Positions 52,346-61,722 are shown, numbered from the stretch's first letter. The stretch is DNA of 64,000 bases from Vreelandella subterranea (GCF_900111305.1 NZ_FOGS01000004.1:62001-126000); one strand, 5' to 3'. Notes: generated by a model from the letters alone, not told the origin. Made by a program: numbers and translations.

Positions 52346-53575
52346 ATGAATCAACCTGTAGACGTATCCCCGAGCCTGCCCGATGCCAACGGCCTGTTTG
52401 GCAACTTCGGCGGCCGCTTTGTCGCTGAAACGCTGATGCCGCTGATTCTGGAGCTGCAAGACGAATACACCACCGCCAAAAACGACCCCGAGTTTCAGCG
52501 TAATTTGGCTTACTTTCAGGGTGACTACGTGGGGCGGCCCAGCCCGCTTTACTTTGCCGAACGGCTGACCGAGCACTTTGGCGGAGCGAGCATTTATCTC
52601 AAGCGCGAAGAGCTCAACCACACCGGCGCGCACAAGATCAACAACTGCATCGGCCAGGTGCTGCTGGCCAAGCAGATGGGCAAGAAGCGCATCATCGCCG
52701 AAACCGGCGCGGGGATGCACGGCGTCGCCACCGCCACGGTCGCGGCGCGGTTCGGGCTGCCCTGTGTTATCTACATGGGCACGACGGATATCGAACGCCA
52801 GCAGACCAACGTGTTCCGCATGAAACTGCTGGGTGCGGAGATCGTCCCCGTCACCTCCGGGACCGGCACGCTAAAGGACGCCATGAACGAAGCCCTGCGC
52901 GACTGGGTCACCAACGTCGACGACACCTTCTACATCATTGGCACCGTGGCCGGGCCGCACCCGTACCCCGCCATGGTGCGCGACTTCCAGGCGGTGATTG
53001 GCCATGAAACCCGCGCCCAGATGCTGGAAAAGCATGGTCGCCTGCCGGATTCACTGGTGGCCTGCGTGGGTGGCGGCTCCAATGCCATCGGGTTGTTCTA
53101 CCCGTTCCTGGATGACCCGGACGTTCACATGGTCGGTGTGGAAGCGGGCGGCAAGGGCGTCAAAAGCGGCCTGCACGCCGCCAGCCTGAACGGCGGCACC
53201 CCTGGGGTACTGCACGGCAACCGCACCTACCTGCTGCAAGACGAAGACGGCCAGATTACCGATGCCCACTCGATCTCCGCCGGGCTGGATTATCCCGGCA
53301 TCGGGCCCGAGCACGCCTGGTTGCACGAGCAGAAGCGGGTCGAGTATGTCTCGGCCACCGATGATGAGGCGCTGGAGGCATTCCAGATCTGCTGCCGCAA
53401 GGAAGGCATTATTCCCGCCCTGGAAACCGCCCATGCGTTGGCAGAAGTCGCCAAACGCGCGCCCCAGCTTCCCCGCGAACACTTGATGGTGATCAACCTG
53501 AGCGGCCGTGGCGACAAGGACATGACCAGCGTTGCCCACCATCTTGGCGATAAATTTGGAGTGAAAAACGTATGA
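52346..53575 (+). CDS. trpB: Tryptophan synthase beta subunit
   Basis: TrpB joins indole and L-serine to make L-tryptophan with PLP. It is 409 residues from the ATG at 52346; a GTG three bases earlier is possible, but the AGAGG spacing favours the [12 protein letters not shown] (about residues 92-100) carries the Schiff-base lysine, and [11 protein letters not shown] (about 237-247) is the phosphate-binding loop. All essential residues are present. trpA follows with a four-base ATGA overlap, so alpha and beta subunits are made together. Confidence 0.97.
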   Translation: MNQPVDVSPSLPDANGLFGNFGGRFVAETLMPLILELQDEYTTAKNDPEFQRNLAYFQGDYVGRPSPLYFAERLTEHFGGASIYLKREELNHTGAHKINNCIGQVLLAKQMGKKRIIAETGAGMHGVATATVAARFGLPCVIYMGTTDIERQQTNVFRMKLLGAEIVPVTSGTGTLKDAMNEALRDWVTNVDDTFYIIGTVAGPHPYPAMVRDFQAVIGHETRAQMLEKHGRLPDSLVACVGGGSNAIGLFYPFLDDPDVHMVGVEAGGKGVKSGLHAASLNGGTPGVLHGNRTYLLQDEDGQITDAHSISAGLDYPGIGPEHAWLHEQKRVEYVSATDDEALEAFQICCRKEGIIPALETAHALAEVAKRAPQLPREHLMVINLSGRGDKDMTSVAHHLGDKFGVKNV

Positions 53576-54438
53576 GCGCGATCCAGGACAAAGCGATGAA
53601 CACTATCGCGAATCAGACCATGCACAACCCCACGCGTCTTGAGCACTGCTTTAGCACACTCAAACAGCAAGACCGCCCGGCGCTGGTCAGCTACCTGACC
53701 GCCGGCGACCCGGATGCCGACACCTCACGCCGCTTGCTACACGGGTTGCCAGCGGCTGGGGTGGATATCATCGAGCTGGGCATGCCGTTCAGCGACCCCA
53801 TGGCCGATGGCCCCGCCATTCAAAAGGCGGCCCAGCGCGCCCTGAACAACGGCCAGACCCAGGCCAAAACGCTGGACATGGTGCGCACCTTCCGCGAACA
53901 GGATAGCATCACGCCGATTGTGCTTATGGGTTACTACAATCCCATTTACCGCTACGGCGTTGAGCGCTTCTTGACCGATGCCGCCCATGCCGGAGTCGAC
54001 GGTCTGATCGTGGTGGATCTACCCCCCGAACACGACGAAGAACTCTGCCAGCCCGCGTTTCGGCACGGCATCGACTTTATCCGCCTCGCCACCCCGACCA
54101 CCGATGCCAAACGCCTGCCGAGGGTGTTGGCGAACGCCTCCGGGTTTATCTACTACGTCTCCGTGGCGGGCGTGACCGGCGGCAACGCCCCCACGCCGGA
54201 ACGGCTGGAAGCCTCAGTTTCGCGCCTGCGGAAAGATACCGAGCTGCCCATCGCCGTCGGCTTCGGCATTCGCACCGCCCAGCAGGCGTCGACCATCGGC
54301 CGCTATAGCGATGCGGTGGTGGTGGGCTCCGCACTGGTTGATTGCATCGAACACGCCACTACGCCCGACGACGCCGTGGAGCGGGTACACGGATTGGTCA
54401 GTGAACTGGCGGAAAGCGTCAGGGCGTGTCGGAGGTAG
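53572..54438 (+). CDS. trpA: Tryptophan synthase alpha subunit
   Basis: TrpA cleaves indole-3-glycerol phosphate to indole and glyceraldehyde-3-phosphate, then passes indole to TrpB by a tunnel. It is 288 residues from the overlapping ATG. The family is about 268, so ATGs at 53596 or 53620 could be the true start. [19 protein letters not shown] holds the catalytic Glu and Asp; [13 protein letters not shown] and [11 protein letters not shown] are the phosphate loops. The 3' end lies close before a Phd-RelE module. Confidence 0.96.
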   Translation: MSAIQDKAMNTIANQTMHNPTRLEHCFSTLKQQDRPALVSYLTAGDPDADTSRRLLHGLPAAGVDIIELGMPFSDPMADGPAIQKAAQRALNNGQTQAKTLDMVRTFREQDSITPIVLMGYYNPIYRYGVERFLTDAAHAGVDGLIVVDLPPEHDEELCQPAFRHGIDFIRLATPTTDAKRLPRVLANASGFIYYVSVAGVTGGNAPTPERLEASVSRLRKDTELPIAVGFGIRTAQQASTIGRYSDAVVVGSALVDCIEHATTPDDAVERVHGLVSELAESVRACRR

Positions 54439-54495
54439 GGCACTGTCAATAATGGTGACTTTACCTAGCGAATGAATAAAAAAAGAGCTAATATC

Positions 54496-54525
54496 AACCC
54501 TATATTAAGTACTTTTTATAGGGTT
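54496..54525. promoter_or_regulatory. Inverted repeat: likely Phd operator and trpA terminator
   Basis: AACCCTATA, 12 bases, TATAGGGTT followed by TTT. The dyad overlaps the promoter region of the toxin-antitoxin pair, as expected for antitoxin self-repression. On the plus strand it also resembles an intrinsic terminator for trpBA. A strong TAGGAGGCC ribosome site follows before the antitoxin ATG. Confidence 0.6.
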
Positions 54526-54539
54526 TTTAGGAGGCCAGT

Positions 54540-54791
54540 ATGCACCAGGTATTAGCAGATTTTTCTGTAAGTATTTCTGAGTTAAAGAAAAATCCATCTT
54601 CGCTGCTTGCCAGGGTTAGCGGCTCACCTATTGCCGTGCTGAACCATAACAAGCCAGCCGCCTATTTAATCCCCGCCGAAACCTATGAAGCCATGATGGA
54701 AATGCTGGAAGACTATGAGCTGGCCAAATTGGTGGATGAACGCCGAGCTGATAAAGATAAGGCAGTAACGGTTACGTTAGATGACCTATAA
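54540..54791 (+). CDS. Phd/YefM family antitoxin
   Basis: An 83-residue antitoxin. DFSVSISELKKNPSSLLARV at the N-terminus is the DNA-binding strand-helix part of Phd/YefM (RelB-like) antitoxins. AVLNHNKPAAYLIPAETYEAM is the conserved core, and an acidic tail (DYELAKLVDERRADKDKAV) binds the toxin. It is translated from a strong AGGAGG site and overlaps the toxin start by 11 bases. It is unlike the YefM at 50854. Confidence 0.92.
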   Translation: MHQVLADFSVSISELKKNPSSLLARVSGSPIAVLNHNKPAAYLIPAETYEAMMEMLEDYELAKLVDERRADKDKAVTVTLDDL

Positions 54792-55065
54792 GCTTCGCTT
54801 TTTGCCAGCAGCGCTTAAAGAATGGGAAAAGCTCGGCGGGCCAGTCAAAAGCCAGTTTAAAAAGAAGCTCGCGGAAAGGCTGGAATCACCCAAAGTAGCC
54901 GCTGATAAATTAAGCGGCTTTGATGCGTGCTACAAAATCAAGCTTCGCAGCGCTGGCTATCGCCTGGTCTATGAAGTCGTTGACGACGAGCTGTTCGTTT
55001 ATGTCATTGCCGTTGGCAAACGCGATAAAGGCAAGATCTACGCCTCACTTAAACGACGTGTGTAA
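54781..55065 (+). CDS. RelE/ParE family toxin
   Basis: A 94-residue RelE-superfamily toxin that would cleave mRNA on the ribosome. The core YKIKLRSAGYRLVYEV (about residues 57-72) has the basic and aromatic residues expected, followed by DDELFVYVIAVGKRDKGKIY. It is preceded by the antitoxin with an 11-base overlap, so the pair is one operon. The last 81 bases have a decayed copy at 43829, evidence that this toxin type has entered this chromosome at least twice or was duplicated. Confidence 0.92.
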   Translation: MTYKLRFLPAALKEWEKLGGPVKSQFKKKLAERLESPKVAADKLSGFDACYKIKLRSAGYRLVYEVVDDELFVYVIAVGKRDKGKIYASLKRRV

Positions 55066-55095
55066 TGTAGACCAAACTCGACCTGGGTGTAAGCG

Positions 55096-55701
55096 TTAGC
55101 CAGCGAGCGGCACCCACACATGCTCAACACCAATCGATATCGCCACGGCGACCAGTAGCCCCGCCATCAGCCAGTTGAAGCCTTTCACGACCCGCGTGCT
55201 TTTAATGCGCTCACCCACCAGGCTGCCGATGACCACATAGCTGCCGGGGGCGCCCGCCGCCATGGCGGATAGCCCCAGCGCCCAGACCACCAGGCTGACG
55301 CCCTGAATACCCGCCGCCGGAAACTGAAGGGTGGCAATGGGCAGGGTCGCGACGATGGCCTTGGGGTTGAGCAGCTGCATCACCAGCCCATCGCGAAAGT
55401 TCAGCAGGCGCGGGGCATGGTCAGGCTCGTCCAAATCCGCGTTGGCGCGAGCAATTTTGACGGCCAGGTACACAATGTAGCTACAGCCCAGCGCACTCAC
55501 CAGGATCAGGGCGTTACCGCTGATCCAGGCAGCTCCTGCCCAACCCAACACCAGCAGGTAAACAAGCATGGCCATTCCCACGCCCAGGCAAAATCCGGCC
55601 GACTGTTTGGCCTGGCCATTGATGCCGACATTCAGGCCGAGCAGATTCACAGGCCCAGGGGTGTACATGACGCCCAGGGCATAGGCGACGATTGCTAACA
55701 T
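55096..55701 (-). CDS. LysE family amino-acid exporter
   Basis: A 201-residue inner-membrane protein of the LysE/RhtB family with about six helices. The start MLAIVAYALGVMYTPGPVNLLGLNVG has the conserved TPGP (about residues 14-17), and LNFRDGLVMQLLNPKAIVATL has the conserved LLNPKA. Members export amino acids or their analogues. The divergent or adjacent AraC gene (55727) is transcribed in the same direction just upstream and may control it. The substrate is unknown. Confidence 0.9.
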   Translation of the reverse strand: MLAIVAYALGVMYTPGPVNLLGLNVGINGQAKQSAGFCLGVGMAMLVYLLVLGWAGAAWISGNALILVSALGCSYIVYLAVKIARANADLDEPDHAPRLLNFRDGLVMQLLNPKAIVATLPIATLQFPAAGIQGVSLVVWALGLSAMAAGAPGSYVVIGSLVGERIKSTRVVKGFNWLMAGLLVAVAISIGVEHVWVPLAG

Positions 55702-55726
55702 GGTGGAGCCTCTAAGTTGGGTAGGG

Positions 55727-56557
55727 CTAACGCGTGATATCGCGCTGATATTGATAGGGTGTCATGCCATAGATGCGTTTGAAGCGGCGATTGAAATGGC
55801 TAAGGTCGGCAAACCCAAACCGCAACGCCACCTCATTCAGCGGCGCCCCCTGATCCAGCGCCGCACGGGCCGCATTGATCCGGCAATTAATCACGTACTG
55901 GTGGGGCGTCATGCCGTAGTGCTGCCGAAACAGCCGCAAAAAATGGTACTTGGATAAATGCGCGGCCTGGCTGATGTCGTCCAGCGACATATCCGTTTCC
56001 AGGTGGGCGTGGATATACGCCTTGGCAAGGTCCAGGAGGGCATCCGGGCGTTGCGTGACGCGGCTGGTTTGAACACGGCCGCCTAGCTGAACGGTTCGCT
56101 CAACCACCTGATAAAGCGCATTTTCCTGGTCAATGCAGCTACCGGCGTGGGTACTCACCAAACGCGCCAGTTCCAGAATGGCGTGGCGCAGGGGCGCATC
56201 CTGAATCAGCGTTTGATCGGAACGGAAACCGGCGGCGCTTTCGCGACCAAGCACCTCGGCGAACAGCGGCGTCACCTGTTCCGGGTGGGCATACACCATC
56301 AGGTAGTCCAGCGCTTGTGCGCCGCCCGAATGCCCGTCGTGGACTTCTTCCGGATTGAACAGAATCACGTTGCCCGGTGGGCTACGGTGATATTGGCCGC
56401 CGCTGAAAAAATCCTGACGCCCGGCCAGCGTGACGCCAAAGGCATACTCTTCGTGTGCATGCGGGTCGTAGCTGAAATCCTCAATGGCCGCCTTCAGCGC
56501 CGTCAGAGTCGGCACATGATGACTCTTGAAGAACTCAAACCGGCTGGCGCTGCTCAT
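55727..56557 (-). CDS. AraC family regulator with N-terminal cupin
   Basis: A 276-residue regulator with an N-terminal AraC_binding cupin (about 15-145; HAHEEYAFGVTLAGRQDFFSGG and NVILFNPEEVHDGHSGG hold the ligand-binding histidines) and a C-terminal helix-turn-helix pair (about 170-270; AAHLSKYHFLRLFRQHYGMTPHQY). It differs from the AraC_N-type regulators of this window. It lies 25 bp upstream of the LysE gene on the same strand and is likely co-transcribed, so it probably responds to the exported amino acid. Confidence 0.92.
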   Translation of the reverse strand: MSSASRFEFFKSHHVPTLTALKAAIEDFSYDPHAHEEYAFGVTLAGRQDFFSGGQYHRSPPGNVILFNPEEVHDGHSGGAQALDYLMVYAHPEQVTPLFAEVLGRESAAGFRSDQTLIQDAPLRHAILELARLVSTHAGSCIDQENALYQVVERTVQLGGRVQTSRVTQRPDALLDLAKAYIHAHLETDMSLDDISQAAHLSKYHFLRLFRQHYGMTPHQYVINCRINAARAALDQGAPLNEVALRFGFADLSHFNRRFKRIYGMTPYQYQRDITR

Positions 56558-56696
56558 GCCGACCTCCCCTGATGAAACCCAACACCTCGAAACACACCCC
56601 TAGCTTATGCCGACAATGTCGCCGATGCTTGTACATAATTGCTCATTGACTGTGCAATGATGGGCTATCGCTAGCGAACACCACCAAGGATTCGGC

Positions 56697-57743
56697 ATGA
56701 GAAAACTCTTTTCACTGATGATGGTGCTGTTGTTGACCGGCTGCGCCGCCCTCGAGCCGCAAGCGGAACGTGACGCCCAGCGCCACACCGGCCTGGCCAT
56801 CCAGGAAGTCTACGATCAGGTGTTGCCGACGTTGTCCGACGACAAGCAGCGCCACTTTGCCCAGCGGCTCTACCGCCTGACGGGCGAGCAGCGCTGGCGG
56901 GCCCTCAATCATGCCTACGGCGAGCGTCTACTGGCGCGTCTCGAGGTGGATATCGTCGGCCTGGCAGAGCCGGGGTACGCCGCCGCCCGCAGCCAAGAGA
57001 TCGTTGCCGACTACTCGCAGCGCACGGCCAAGCAGCGCGCCCGACGCGCCATGCTGGGTGAGTGGGGGGAAATCGCCTTCGCCCGGGCGCTGCTGTTCCG
57101 GCTGGTCCAGGCCGAGTACCACGACCTGTTGCCAGCCGTTGAGGACCACCAGCGGGCGCTGGACTACCTCGCCGAGGTCGACTGGGAGCCCTTCCTGACC
57201 GACCCCGCGGTAATCGACGTCTATGCCGCTCAGGTGGCCAACTATGCCTACTTCCTGCACCAGCTTGGCGTGATGGACCTGCGCCGAGAGGTGGAGGCAG
57301 CCTTCCGGCGCCACTATCCGCCCGAGAGAGTCGCCGAGCTCGACGACGCCGAGTACCGTAACTGGCTCTATGGCCTGACCCACTTCGTCATCGCTGACAG
57401 CCGCTACTACCAGCGGAAGGTGGACCCGGCGGTGCACGCCTGGGTGCTGGAAGCGCTGGAGCGGGAGGCGGATAACATCCTGGACCGAGCCACGGCCGAC
57501 ATCCAAGCCGAGGTGGCGTTGGCCTTCCTGCTGACCGGCCGCGAAGACCACCCGCTGGTGGGCCGGGTGCGCGAGGGGCTGATGGCGGCACTAGACCCAG
57601 CCAGTGACATCATTCCTTCGCCCTCGGGTCGAGTGAGCCTGGCGGGAGGTGAACATCGCAACGTTCTGGCGATCATGGTGTTACGCTGGCCGGGCCGCCT
57701 GCATCCCGGCCCCGACCTCTCGGACGAGATGGGCGGGCGCTGA
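56697..57743 (+). CDS. Putative lipoprotein, possibly DUF3541-like
   Basis: A 348-residue protein with a lipoprotein signal (LLLTGC, Cys at about residue 16) and a soluble helical remainder. YFLHQLGVMDLRREVEAAFRRHY and YGLTHFVIADSRYYQRK (about 220-236) resemble DUF3541, which I recall from Vibrio, but I am not sure. The function is unknown. It is GC-rich for the window. Its first 33 bases match those of the gene at 57795 in 29 positions, although the proteins then diverge completely. Confidence 0.6.
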   Translation: MRKLFSLMMVLLLTGCAALEPQAERDAQRHTGLAIQEVYDQVLPTLSDDKQRHFAQRLYRLTGEQRWRALNHAYGERLLARLEVDIVGLAEPGYAAARSQEIVADYSQRTAKQRARRAMLGEWGEIAFARALLFRLVQAEYHDLLPAVEDHQRALDYLAEVDWEPFLTDPAVIDVYAAQVANYAYFLHQLGVMDLRREVEAAFRRHYPPERVAELDDAEYRNWLYGLTHFVIADSRYYQRKVDPAVHAWVLEALEREADNILDRATADIQAEVALAFLLTGREDHPLVGRVREGLMAALDPASDIIPSPSGRVSLAGGEHRNVLAIMVLRWPGRLHPGPDLSDEMGGR

Positions 57744-57794
57744 AAAGCCCTGACGGCCAGCGTGATGCCAACGTCATACTCTTGAGGAATTTAC

Positions 57795-58115
57795 ATGGGA
57801 AAGCTCTTTTCACTGATTATCGTGCTGGCGCTGGGTTACGCTGGCCTGTATGTCTATTACGGCGTGGCCGTACAACAGGAAGTTGAACAGCAGCTGGAAA
57901 ATCGTGGGCTGTCGTCCATCAGCGTCGATGACGTGACGTACGGGCTGACGGCGCCGGTCAGCACCTCAGCCAATATCGCCATCACCGTCACCTACCGCGG
58001 CGCCCAAGCGACCGTGGATATGGCCGTGCAGGGGCACCCGGTGTTCTCTGACGAGGTCAGCGTCGAATTTGACGGTCTCCAGGCGCTGCGCCTGGGTATC
58101 AACTTTGGGCAGTAA
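57795..58115 (+). CDS. Hypothetical small membrane-anchored protein
   Basis: A 106-residue protein with one N-terminal hydrophobic helix (about 4-24) and a beta-rich periplasmic domain of about 80 residues (VEQQLENRGLSSISVDDVTYG onward). I do not recognise the family. It begins 51 bases after the lipoprotein gene and has a GAGGAATTTAC ribosome-binding site. The leader MGKLFSLIIVL is almost the same as MRKLFSLMMVL of that gene. The DapA-like gene starts 13 bases after its stop, so the two may be co-transcribed. Confidence 0.6.
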   Translation: MGKLFSLIIVLALGYAGLYVYYGVAVQQEVEQQLENRGLSSISVDDVTYGLTAPVSTSANIAITVTYRGAQATVDMAVQGHPVFSDEVSVEFDGLQALRLGINFGQ

Positions 58116-58128
58116 AGGAGCCTTCATC

Positions 58129-59016
58129 ATGTTGACCGGCCTGAGCGCATTTCCGCTAACCCCCATGAACGAACAAGGGATCCATGAGCATGAGTTTACT
58201 CGCTTGGTGACGCGCCTGGCGGAAGCCGAGGTGGACTCCATCGGCGTGCTGGGCTCGACGGGCAATTACGCCTATTTAAACAGTGACGAACGCGCCCGCG
58301 TGGTCAAACTGAGCGTGGAAAGTGCCGCCAAGGTGCCCGTTATCGCCGGTATTGGCGCGCTACGCACCCGCGATGTGCTGATCAACGCCGAACATGCCCA
58401 GCAAGCAGGCGCAAGCGGCGTGCTGCTGGCGCCGGTGTCGTATCAAAAACTTACCGATGAGGAAGTGTTCAGCCTGTACGAGACGGTCTGCCGGTCACTG
58501 AGCGTGCCGCTCTGCGTGTACGACAACCCCGGCACCACCCACTTCCAGTTCAGCGACGAACTGCATGGGCGCATCGCCCAACTGCCCCAGGTGCGCTCGA
58601 TCAAGATACCGCCGGTGCAAAACGACCTAACCGCTGCCAAGGCGCGCGTTGCAGGGCTGCGAGCTTTAATCCCTTCTGATGTGACCATCGGCATCAGCGG
58701 CGACGCGGCCGCCGCCACCGGGCTGCTCGCCGGGTGCGATGCCTGGTATTCGGTGATCGGCGGGCTCTATCCAGACATCGCGCTGGCACTTACACGCGCC
58801 GCCCAAGCAGGCGATACCGAGCAAGCGATGGCCCGCTCCCAAGCGCTCGAGCCGTTATGGGTGCTCTACCGTGACTACGGCGGCAGCCTACGAGTCGCCG
58901 CCACCATCGCCGAACTCACCGGGAAGGTCAGCCAACCCTGTTTGCCCCAGCCGCTGAACACGCTGCAAGGCGAGGCCCGTGAAAGAGTTAAAGTTGTTGT
59001 TGAAACACTACTTTAA
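58129..59016 (+). CDS. Dihydrodipicolinate synthase/N-acetylneuraminate lyase family protein
   Basis: A 295-residue class I aldolase of the DapA family. LGSTGNYAYL (about residues 45-54) replaces the usual GTTGE loop. YDNPGTTHFQF holds the catalytic Tyr, and the Schiff-base Lys is in RSIKIPP (about 164-170). The substrate loop differs from true DapA, so this is more likely a pyruvate- or keto-acid aldolase of catabolism. I use the ATG at 58129 with AAAGGAG before it; an in-frame start 20 codons upstream lies inside the previous gene. Confidence 0.88.
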   Translation: MLTGLSAFPLTPMNEQGIHEHEFTRLVTRLAEAEVDSIGVLGSTGNYAYLNSDERARVVKLSVESAAKVPVIAGIGALRTRDVLINAEHAQQAGASGVLLAPVSYQKLTDEEVFSLYETVCRSLSVPLCVYDNPGTTHFQFSDELHGRIAQLPQVRSIKIPPVQNDLTAAKARVAGLRALIPSDVTIGISGDAAAATGLLAGCDAWYSVIGGLYPDIALALTRAAQAGDTEQAMARSQALEPLWVLYRDYGGSLRVAATIAELTGKVSQPCLPQPLNTLQGEARERVKVVVETLL

Positions 59017-59050
59017 CTTGTGGAGCGCCCTGCCTGGTTTGAGAGGCAAT

Positions 59051-59440
59051 TTAACCAAGCTGAGCCTCGATCGCAGTCTTGTCGATCACCGACCAGACCT
59101 CACGAATCTTTTGGTCGTGGAAGAGGTAGAACACGTTCTCGCAAAACGTCACGTTTTGCCCATTGATAGGTAAACCCAGGAAGTTGCCTTTAGGCGCGAC
59201 ATCGAATCGCAGCCTGCACGCGATATGCGGCGGATCAGCGATCAACAGCTCAATGTTGAAGTGAAGATCAGGTATCTGCTCGTAGTCGACTTCTAGCATG
59301 GCGCGATAGCCGTCAAGCCCGAGAGGCTTGCCGTTGTGATGCACATCTTCATGCACGAACTGGCCAAGGTTCGTCCAGTCCTGTCTATTGAGGCAGGTGA
59401 TGTAATCACGATAGGTCGCTTCAAGATCAACATTGCTCAT
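59051..59440 (-). CDS. SnoaL-like ester cyclase family protein
   Basis: A 129-residue NTF2-fold protein of the SnoaL/ester-cyclase group. VDLEATYRDYITCLNRQDWTN and LGQFVHEDVHHNGKPLGLDG (about 25-44) are the typical opening, with the active-site His/Asp region, and ENVFYLFHDQKIREVWSVID closes the sheet. The catalysed reaction is unknown. It is solitary, with GGAAGGA before the ATG. Confidence 0.85.
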   Translation of the reverse strand: MSNVDLEATYRDYITCLNRQDWTNLGQFVHEDVHHNGKPLGLDGYRAMLEVDYEQIPDLHFNIELLIADPPHIACRLRFDVAPKGNFLGLPINGQNVTFCENVFYLFHDQKIREVWSVIDKTAIEAQLG

Positions 59441-59514
59441 CCTTCCTTCTCCTCTCCTAGGTCAGACTGACGGACTTGTTAGAGTATATCTGGCTAGTGC
59501 AACGACGTTGTTCA

Positions 59515-59577
59515 TCACGCTGTATCAATAACCAATAGGCTCTCTCTTGCAAACAAGTTTTCCAGTTTACGTGCCAT
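59515..59577 (-). CDS. Possible 20-residue peptide or truncated gene with strong ribosome-binding site
   Basis: On the minus strand an ATG at 59577, preceded by AGGTGAGGTGGTAACC, opens a 20-codon frame (MARKLENLFARESLLVIDTA) ending in TGA. The good ribosome-binding site is unusual for a chance frame. It could be a leader peptide or the 5' end of a gene cut short. The remainder of the 59441-59807 gap has no feature that I can identify. Confidence 0.3.
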   Translation of the reverse strand: MARKLENLFARESLLVIDTA

Positions 59578-59807
59578 GGTTACCACCTCACCTCAGTGTT
59601 ATTCAGATGAGCCTTACATCCCTATAGGCGACTGGCATCAGCGTAGTATCCAAAACACTATTTCCTATGGATGATTTTTAGCTAAAGTAATAACAATGCT
59701 TACCCGCCCATGAACTTGGCTTAGAACGACCTTGATACCCCTTTGCTAATACGAGGTAGTCGGTGTACTGACTCAATGCCCTGATACAACGTACTAAAGG
59801 CCTCCAC

Positions 59808-61043
59808 ATGGCAACCACACTGCCGATGACGTCTGCTCAAAACTACCGCTGGGTCATTCTGCTGATTGCCACCCTGGCTCAAGCAGCGGCGTGTTTCTTC
59901 GTTCAAGGGATCGGGGCCATCAGCGTTTATATACAGGCCGATATGGGGCTCTCTGCATTTCAGATTGGGGCGCTGGTCTCGGCTTCTCAGCTGGTGCCTT
60001 TGGTTGGGCTGTTGGTGGCCGGGGAATTGCTGGACAGGTTCAGTGAGCGTTTGGTAGTGGGGGTAGGCACCCTTGTCGTGGGCGTCGCGCTTAGCGCTGC
60101 TGTGCTGGCTGAGAGCTACTGGGCCATGCTGCTGTTTTTGGTCATCGTCGGGGCGGGCTACAGTACCGCCCAGCCCGGCGGCAGCAAATCGGTAGCGGCC
60201 TGGTTCGATAAATCCCAGCGCGGCTTTGCCATGGGCATTCGTCAGGCAGGCTTGCCGCTGGGCGGGGCGTTGGCGGCGATCCTACTGCCAACCGTCGCTA
60301 TCAATTGGGGATGGCGCGCCTCTTTTCTGGTGGGCGGGCTGATTGCGATCTTCGGGGCGCTGGTCTTTATGCTCTTTTATCGTGCCCCTGGTGGTGTGGT
60401 GCCGGTCGCAAGAGCCTCTGAAGGCGGCGTGACAAAGATTGTCTTGTCGCGACTGGCGATGATTCGTGAACCGGCCATGAAGCAGATTATGGCGTCCGGT
60501 ATCAGTTTGATCTCGGTTCAATACGGTATTTTGATTTTTACCGTGCTCTATCTGCATAGCCGTTTGCAGATGGACGTGCTGCAGGCCGCGACCTTGCTAT
60601 TCGTGGCCCAGGGTGCCGGAGTTGCCGGACGTATTTTGCTGGCGGCCTGGAGCGATCGCTGTCGCTCGCGCTATTTCCCGGTCATGGTGTGCATGGTGGC
60701 GGTGATCGTCGGGCTGCTGGTATTGGTTTGGCTTCCGCTACACTCAACGTTCATGCTGGGTTGCTTGATGGCCTGGTTGGGCTTTTTTGGTTTCGGCTGG
60801 TACGGCCCTTGGGTGGCTTATGTGGCCGAGTCGGCACCTGCCGATAAAACCGGCTTTGTGCTGGGGCTGGCCATGGCGATTAACCAACTGGCGATTGTAT
60901 CGGTGCCGCCACTCCTGGGGTGGATGCTGGATATAAGTGGCAGTTTTATGCTCGGCTGGGGGTTGCTGATCGCCATGACACTACTGGGGTTGCTAATGAC
61001 CCTCCAACGGCAAGGAGACGTGAATGAAAGCCATCGTGTTTGA
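59808..61043 (+). CDS. MFS transporter
   Basis: A 411-residue major facilitator with 12 membrane helices. LDRFSERLVVGVGTLVVG (about residues 70-87) is the loop 2-3 motif, and QPGGSKSVAAWFDKSQRGFAMGIRQAG (in about 124-152) is a conserved helix 4-5 region of the CynX/NimT-like and oxalate/formate-type transporters. The substrate is unknown, but the next gene is a haloacid dehalogenase-like enzyme overlapping its 3' end by 20 bases, so an organic acid is plausible. Confidence 0.88.
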   Translation: MATTLPMTSAQNYRWVILLIATLAQAAACFFVQGIGAISVYIQADMGLSAFQIGALVSASQLVPLVGLLVAGELLDRFSERLVVGVGTLVVGVALSAAVLAESYWAMLLFLVIVGAGYSTAQPGGSKSVAAWFDKSQRGFAMGIRQAGLPLGGALAAILLPTVAINWGWRASFLVGGLIAIFGALVFMLFYRAPGGVVPVARASEGGVTKIVLSRLAMIREPAMKQIMASGISLISVQYGILIFTVLYLHSRLQMDVLQAATLLFVAQGAGVAGRILLAAWSDRCRSRYFPVMVCMVAVIVGLLVLVWLPLHSTFMLGCLMAWLGFFGFGWYGPWVAYVAESAPADKTGFVLGLAMAINQLAIVSVPPLLGWMLDISGSFMLGWGLLIAMTLLGLLMTLQRQGDVNESHRV

Positions 61044-61722
61044 CGTATTTGGCACTATCGTAGATTGGCGTTCCAGTTTGATTCACCAGTTCGGCGAGCT
61101 AGAGAAAGAGCTGGGGATTGAGCTACCCAGTGAAGCGCTGGCTGATCAATGGCGCCAGCTTTATGCACCTTCAATGGACAGGGTACGTCAAGGCGAAATC
61201 CCCTGGACGGTATTAGATGATCTGCATCGGGAAAGCCTGGTCAAACTACTCAATCAACACGGGATTGCGCTAGACGCGGCGACCATTGATCGCGTCACTC
61301 ACTTTTGGCACAAGTTAGACCCATGGCCGGACGTTCAGCGTGGCCTTCAGCGTTTGAAAGAGCAATACATCATCGCAACGCTAACCAACGGTAATATCTC
61401 ACTGATGGTGGATGTCGCCCGTTATGCTGAACTGCCTTGGGACATGGTGTTTTCCGCCGAATTATTCCAGCACTACAAGCCTGATCCGGAAGTCTATTTA
61501 GGGGCTTGCCAACTGCTGCGCCTCCCGCCTGAAGAGGTGATGCTATGCGCGGCGCATAATTCTGACCTGCGTGCTGCTCGTGCATTGGGGATGAAAACGG
61601 CTTTCATACCCCGGCGCACAGAATATGGCCCGCAGCAGAGCAATGATTTAGAAGCAGAGGAAGCATGGGATTTTGTGGCTGAAGATCTCGTCGTGTTGAG
61701 TGAGCGGCTAAGAGAACACTAG
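61024..61722 (+). CDS. Haloacid dehalogenase type II family hydrolase
   Basis: A 232-residue HAD enzyme. FDVFGTIVDW (about residues 6-15) holds the nucleophilic Asp, LTNGNISLM the Thr/Ser-Asn site, HYKPDPEVYL the Lys, and CAAHNSDLRAARALG the last acidic pair: all four HAD motifs of the L-2-haloacid dehalogenase group. It could dehalogenate 2-haloacids, but many such proteins are phosphatases. The overlap with the MFS gene suggests transport and hydrolysis of one substrate. AAGGAGACGTGA precedes the ATG. Confidence 0.88.
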   Translation: MKAIVFDVFGTIVDWRSSLIHQFGELEKELGIELPSEALADQWRQLYAPSMDRVRQGEIPWTVLDDLHRESLVKLLNQHGIALDAATIDRVTHFWHKLDPWPDVQRGLQRLKEQYIIATLTNGNISLMVDVARYAELPWDMVFSAELFQHYKPDPEVYLGACQLLRLPPEEVMLCAAHNSDLRAARALGMKTAFIPRRTEYGPQQSNDLEAEEAWDFVAEDLVVLSERLREH

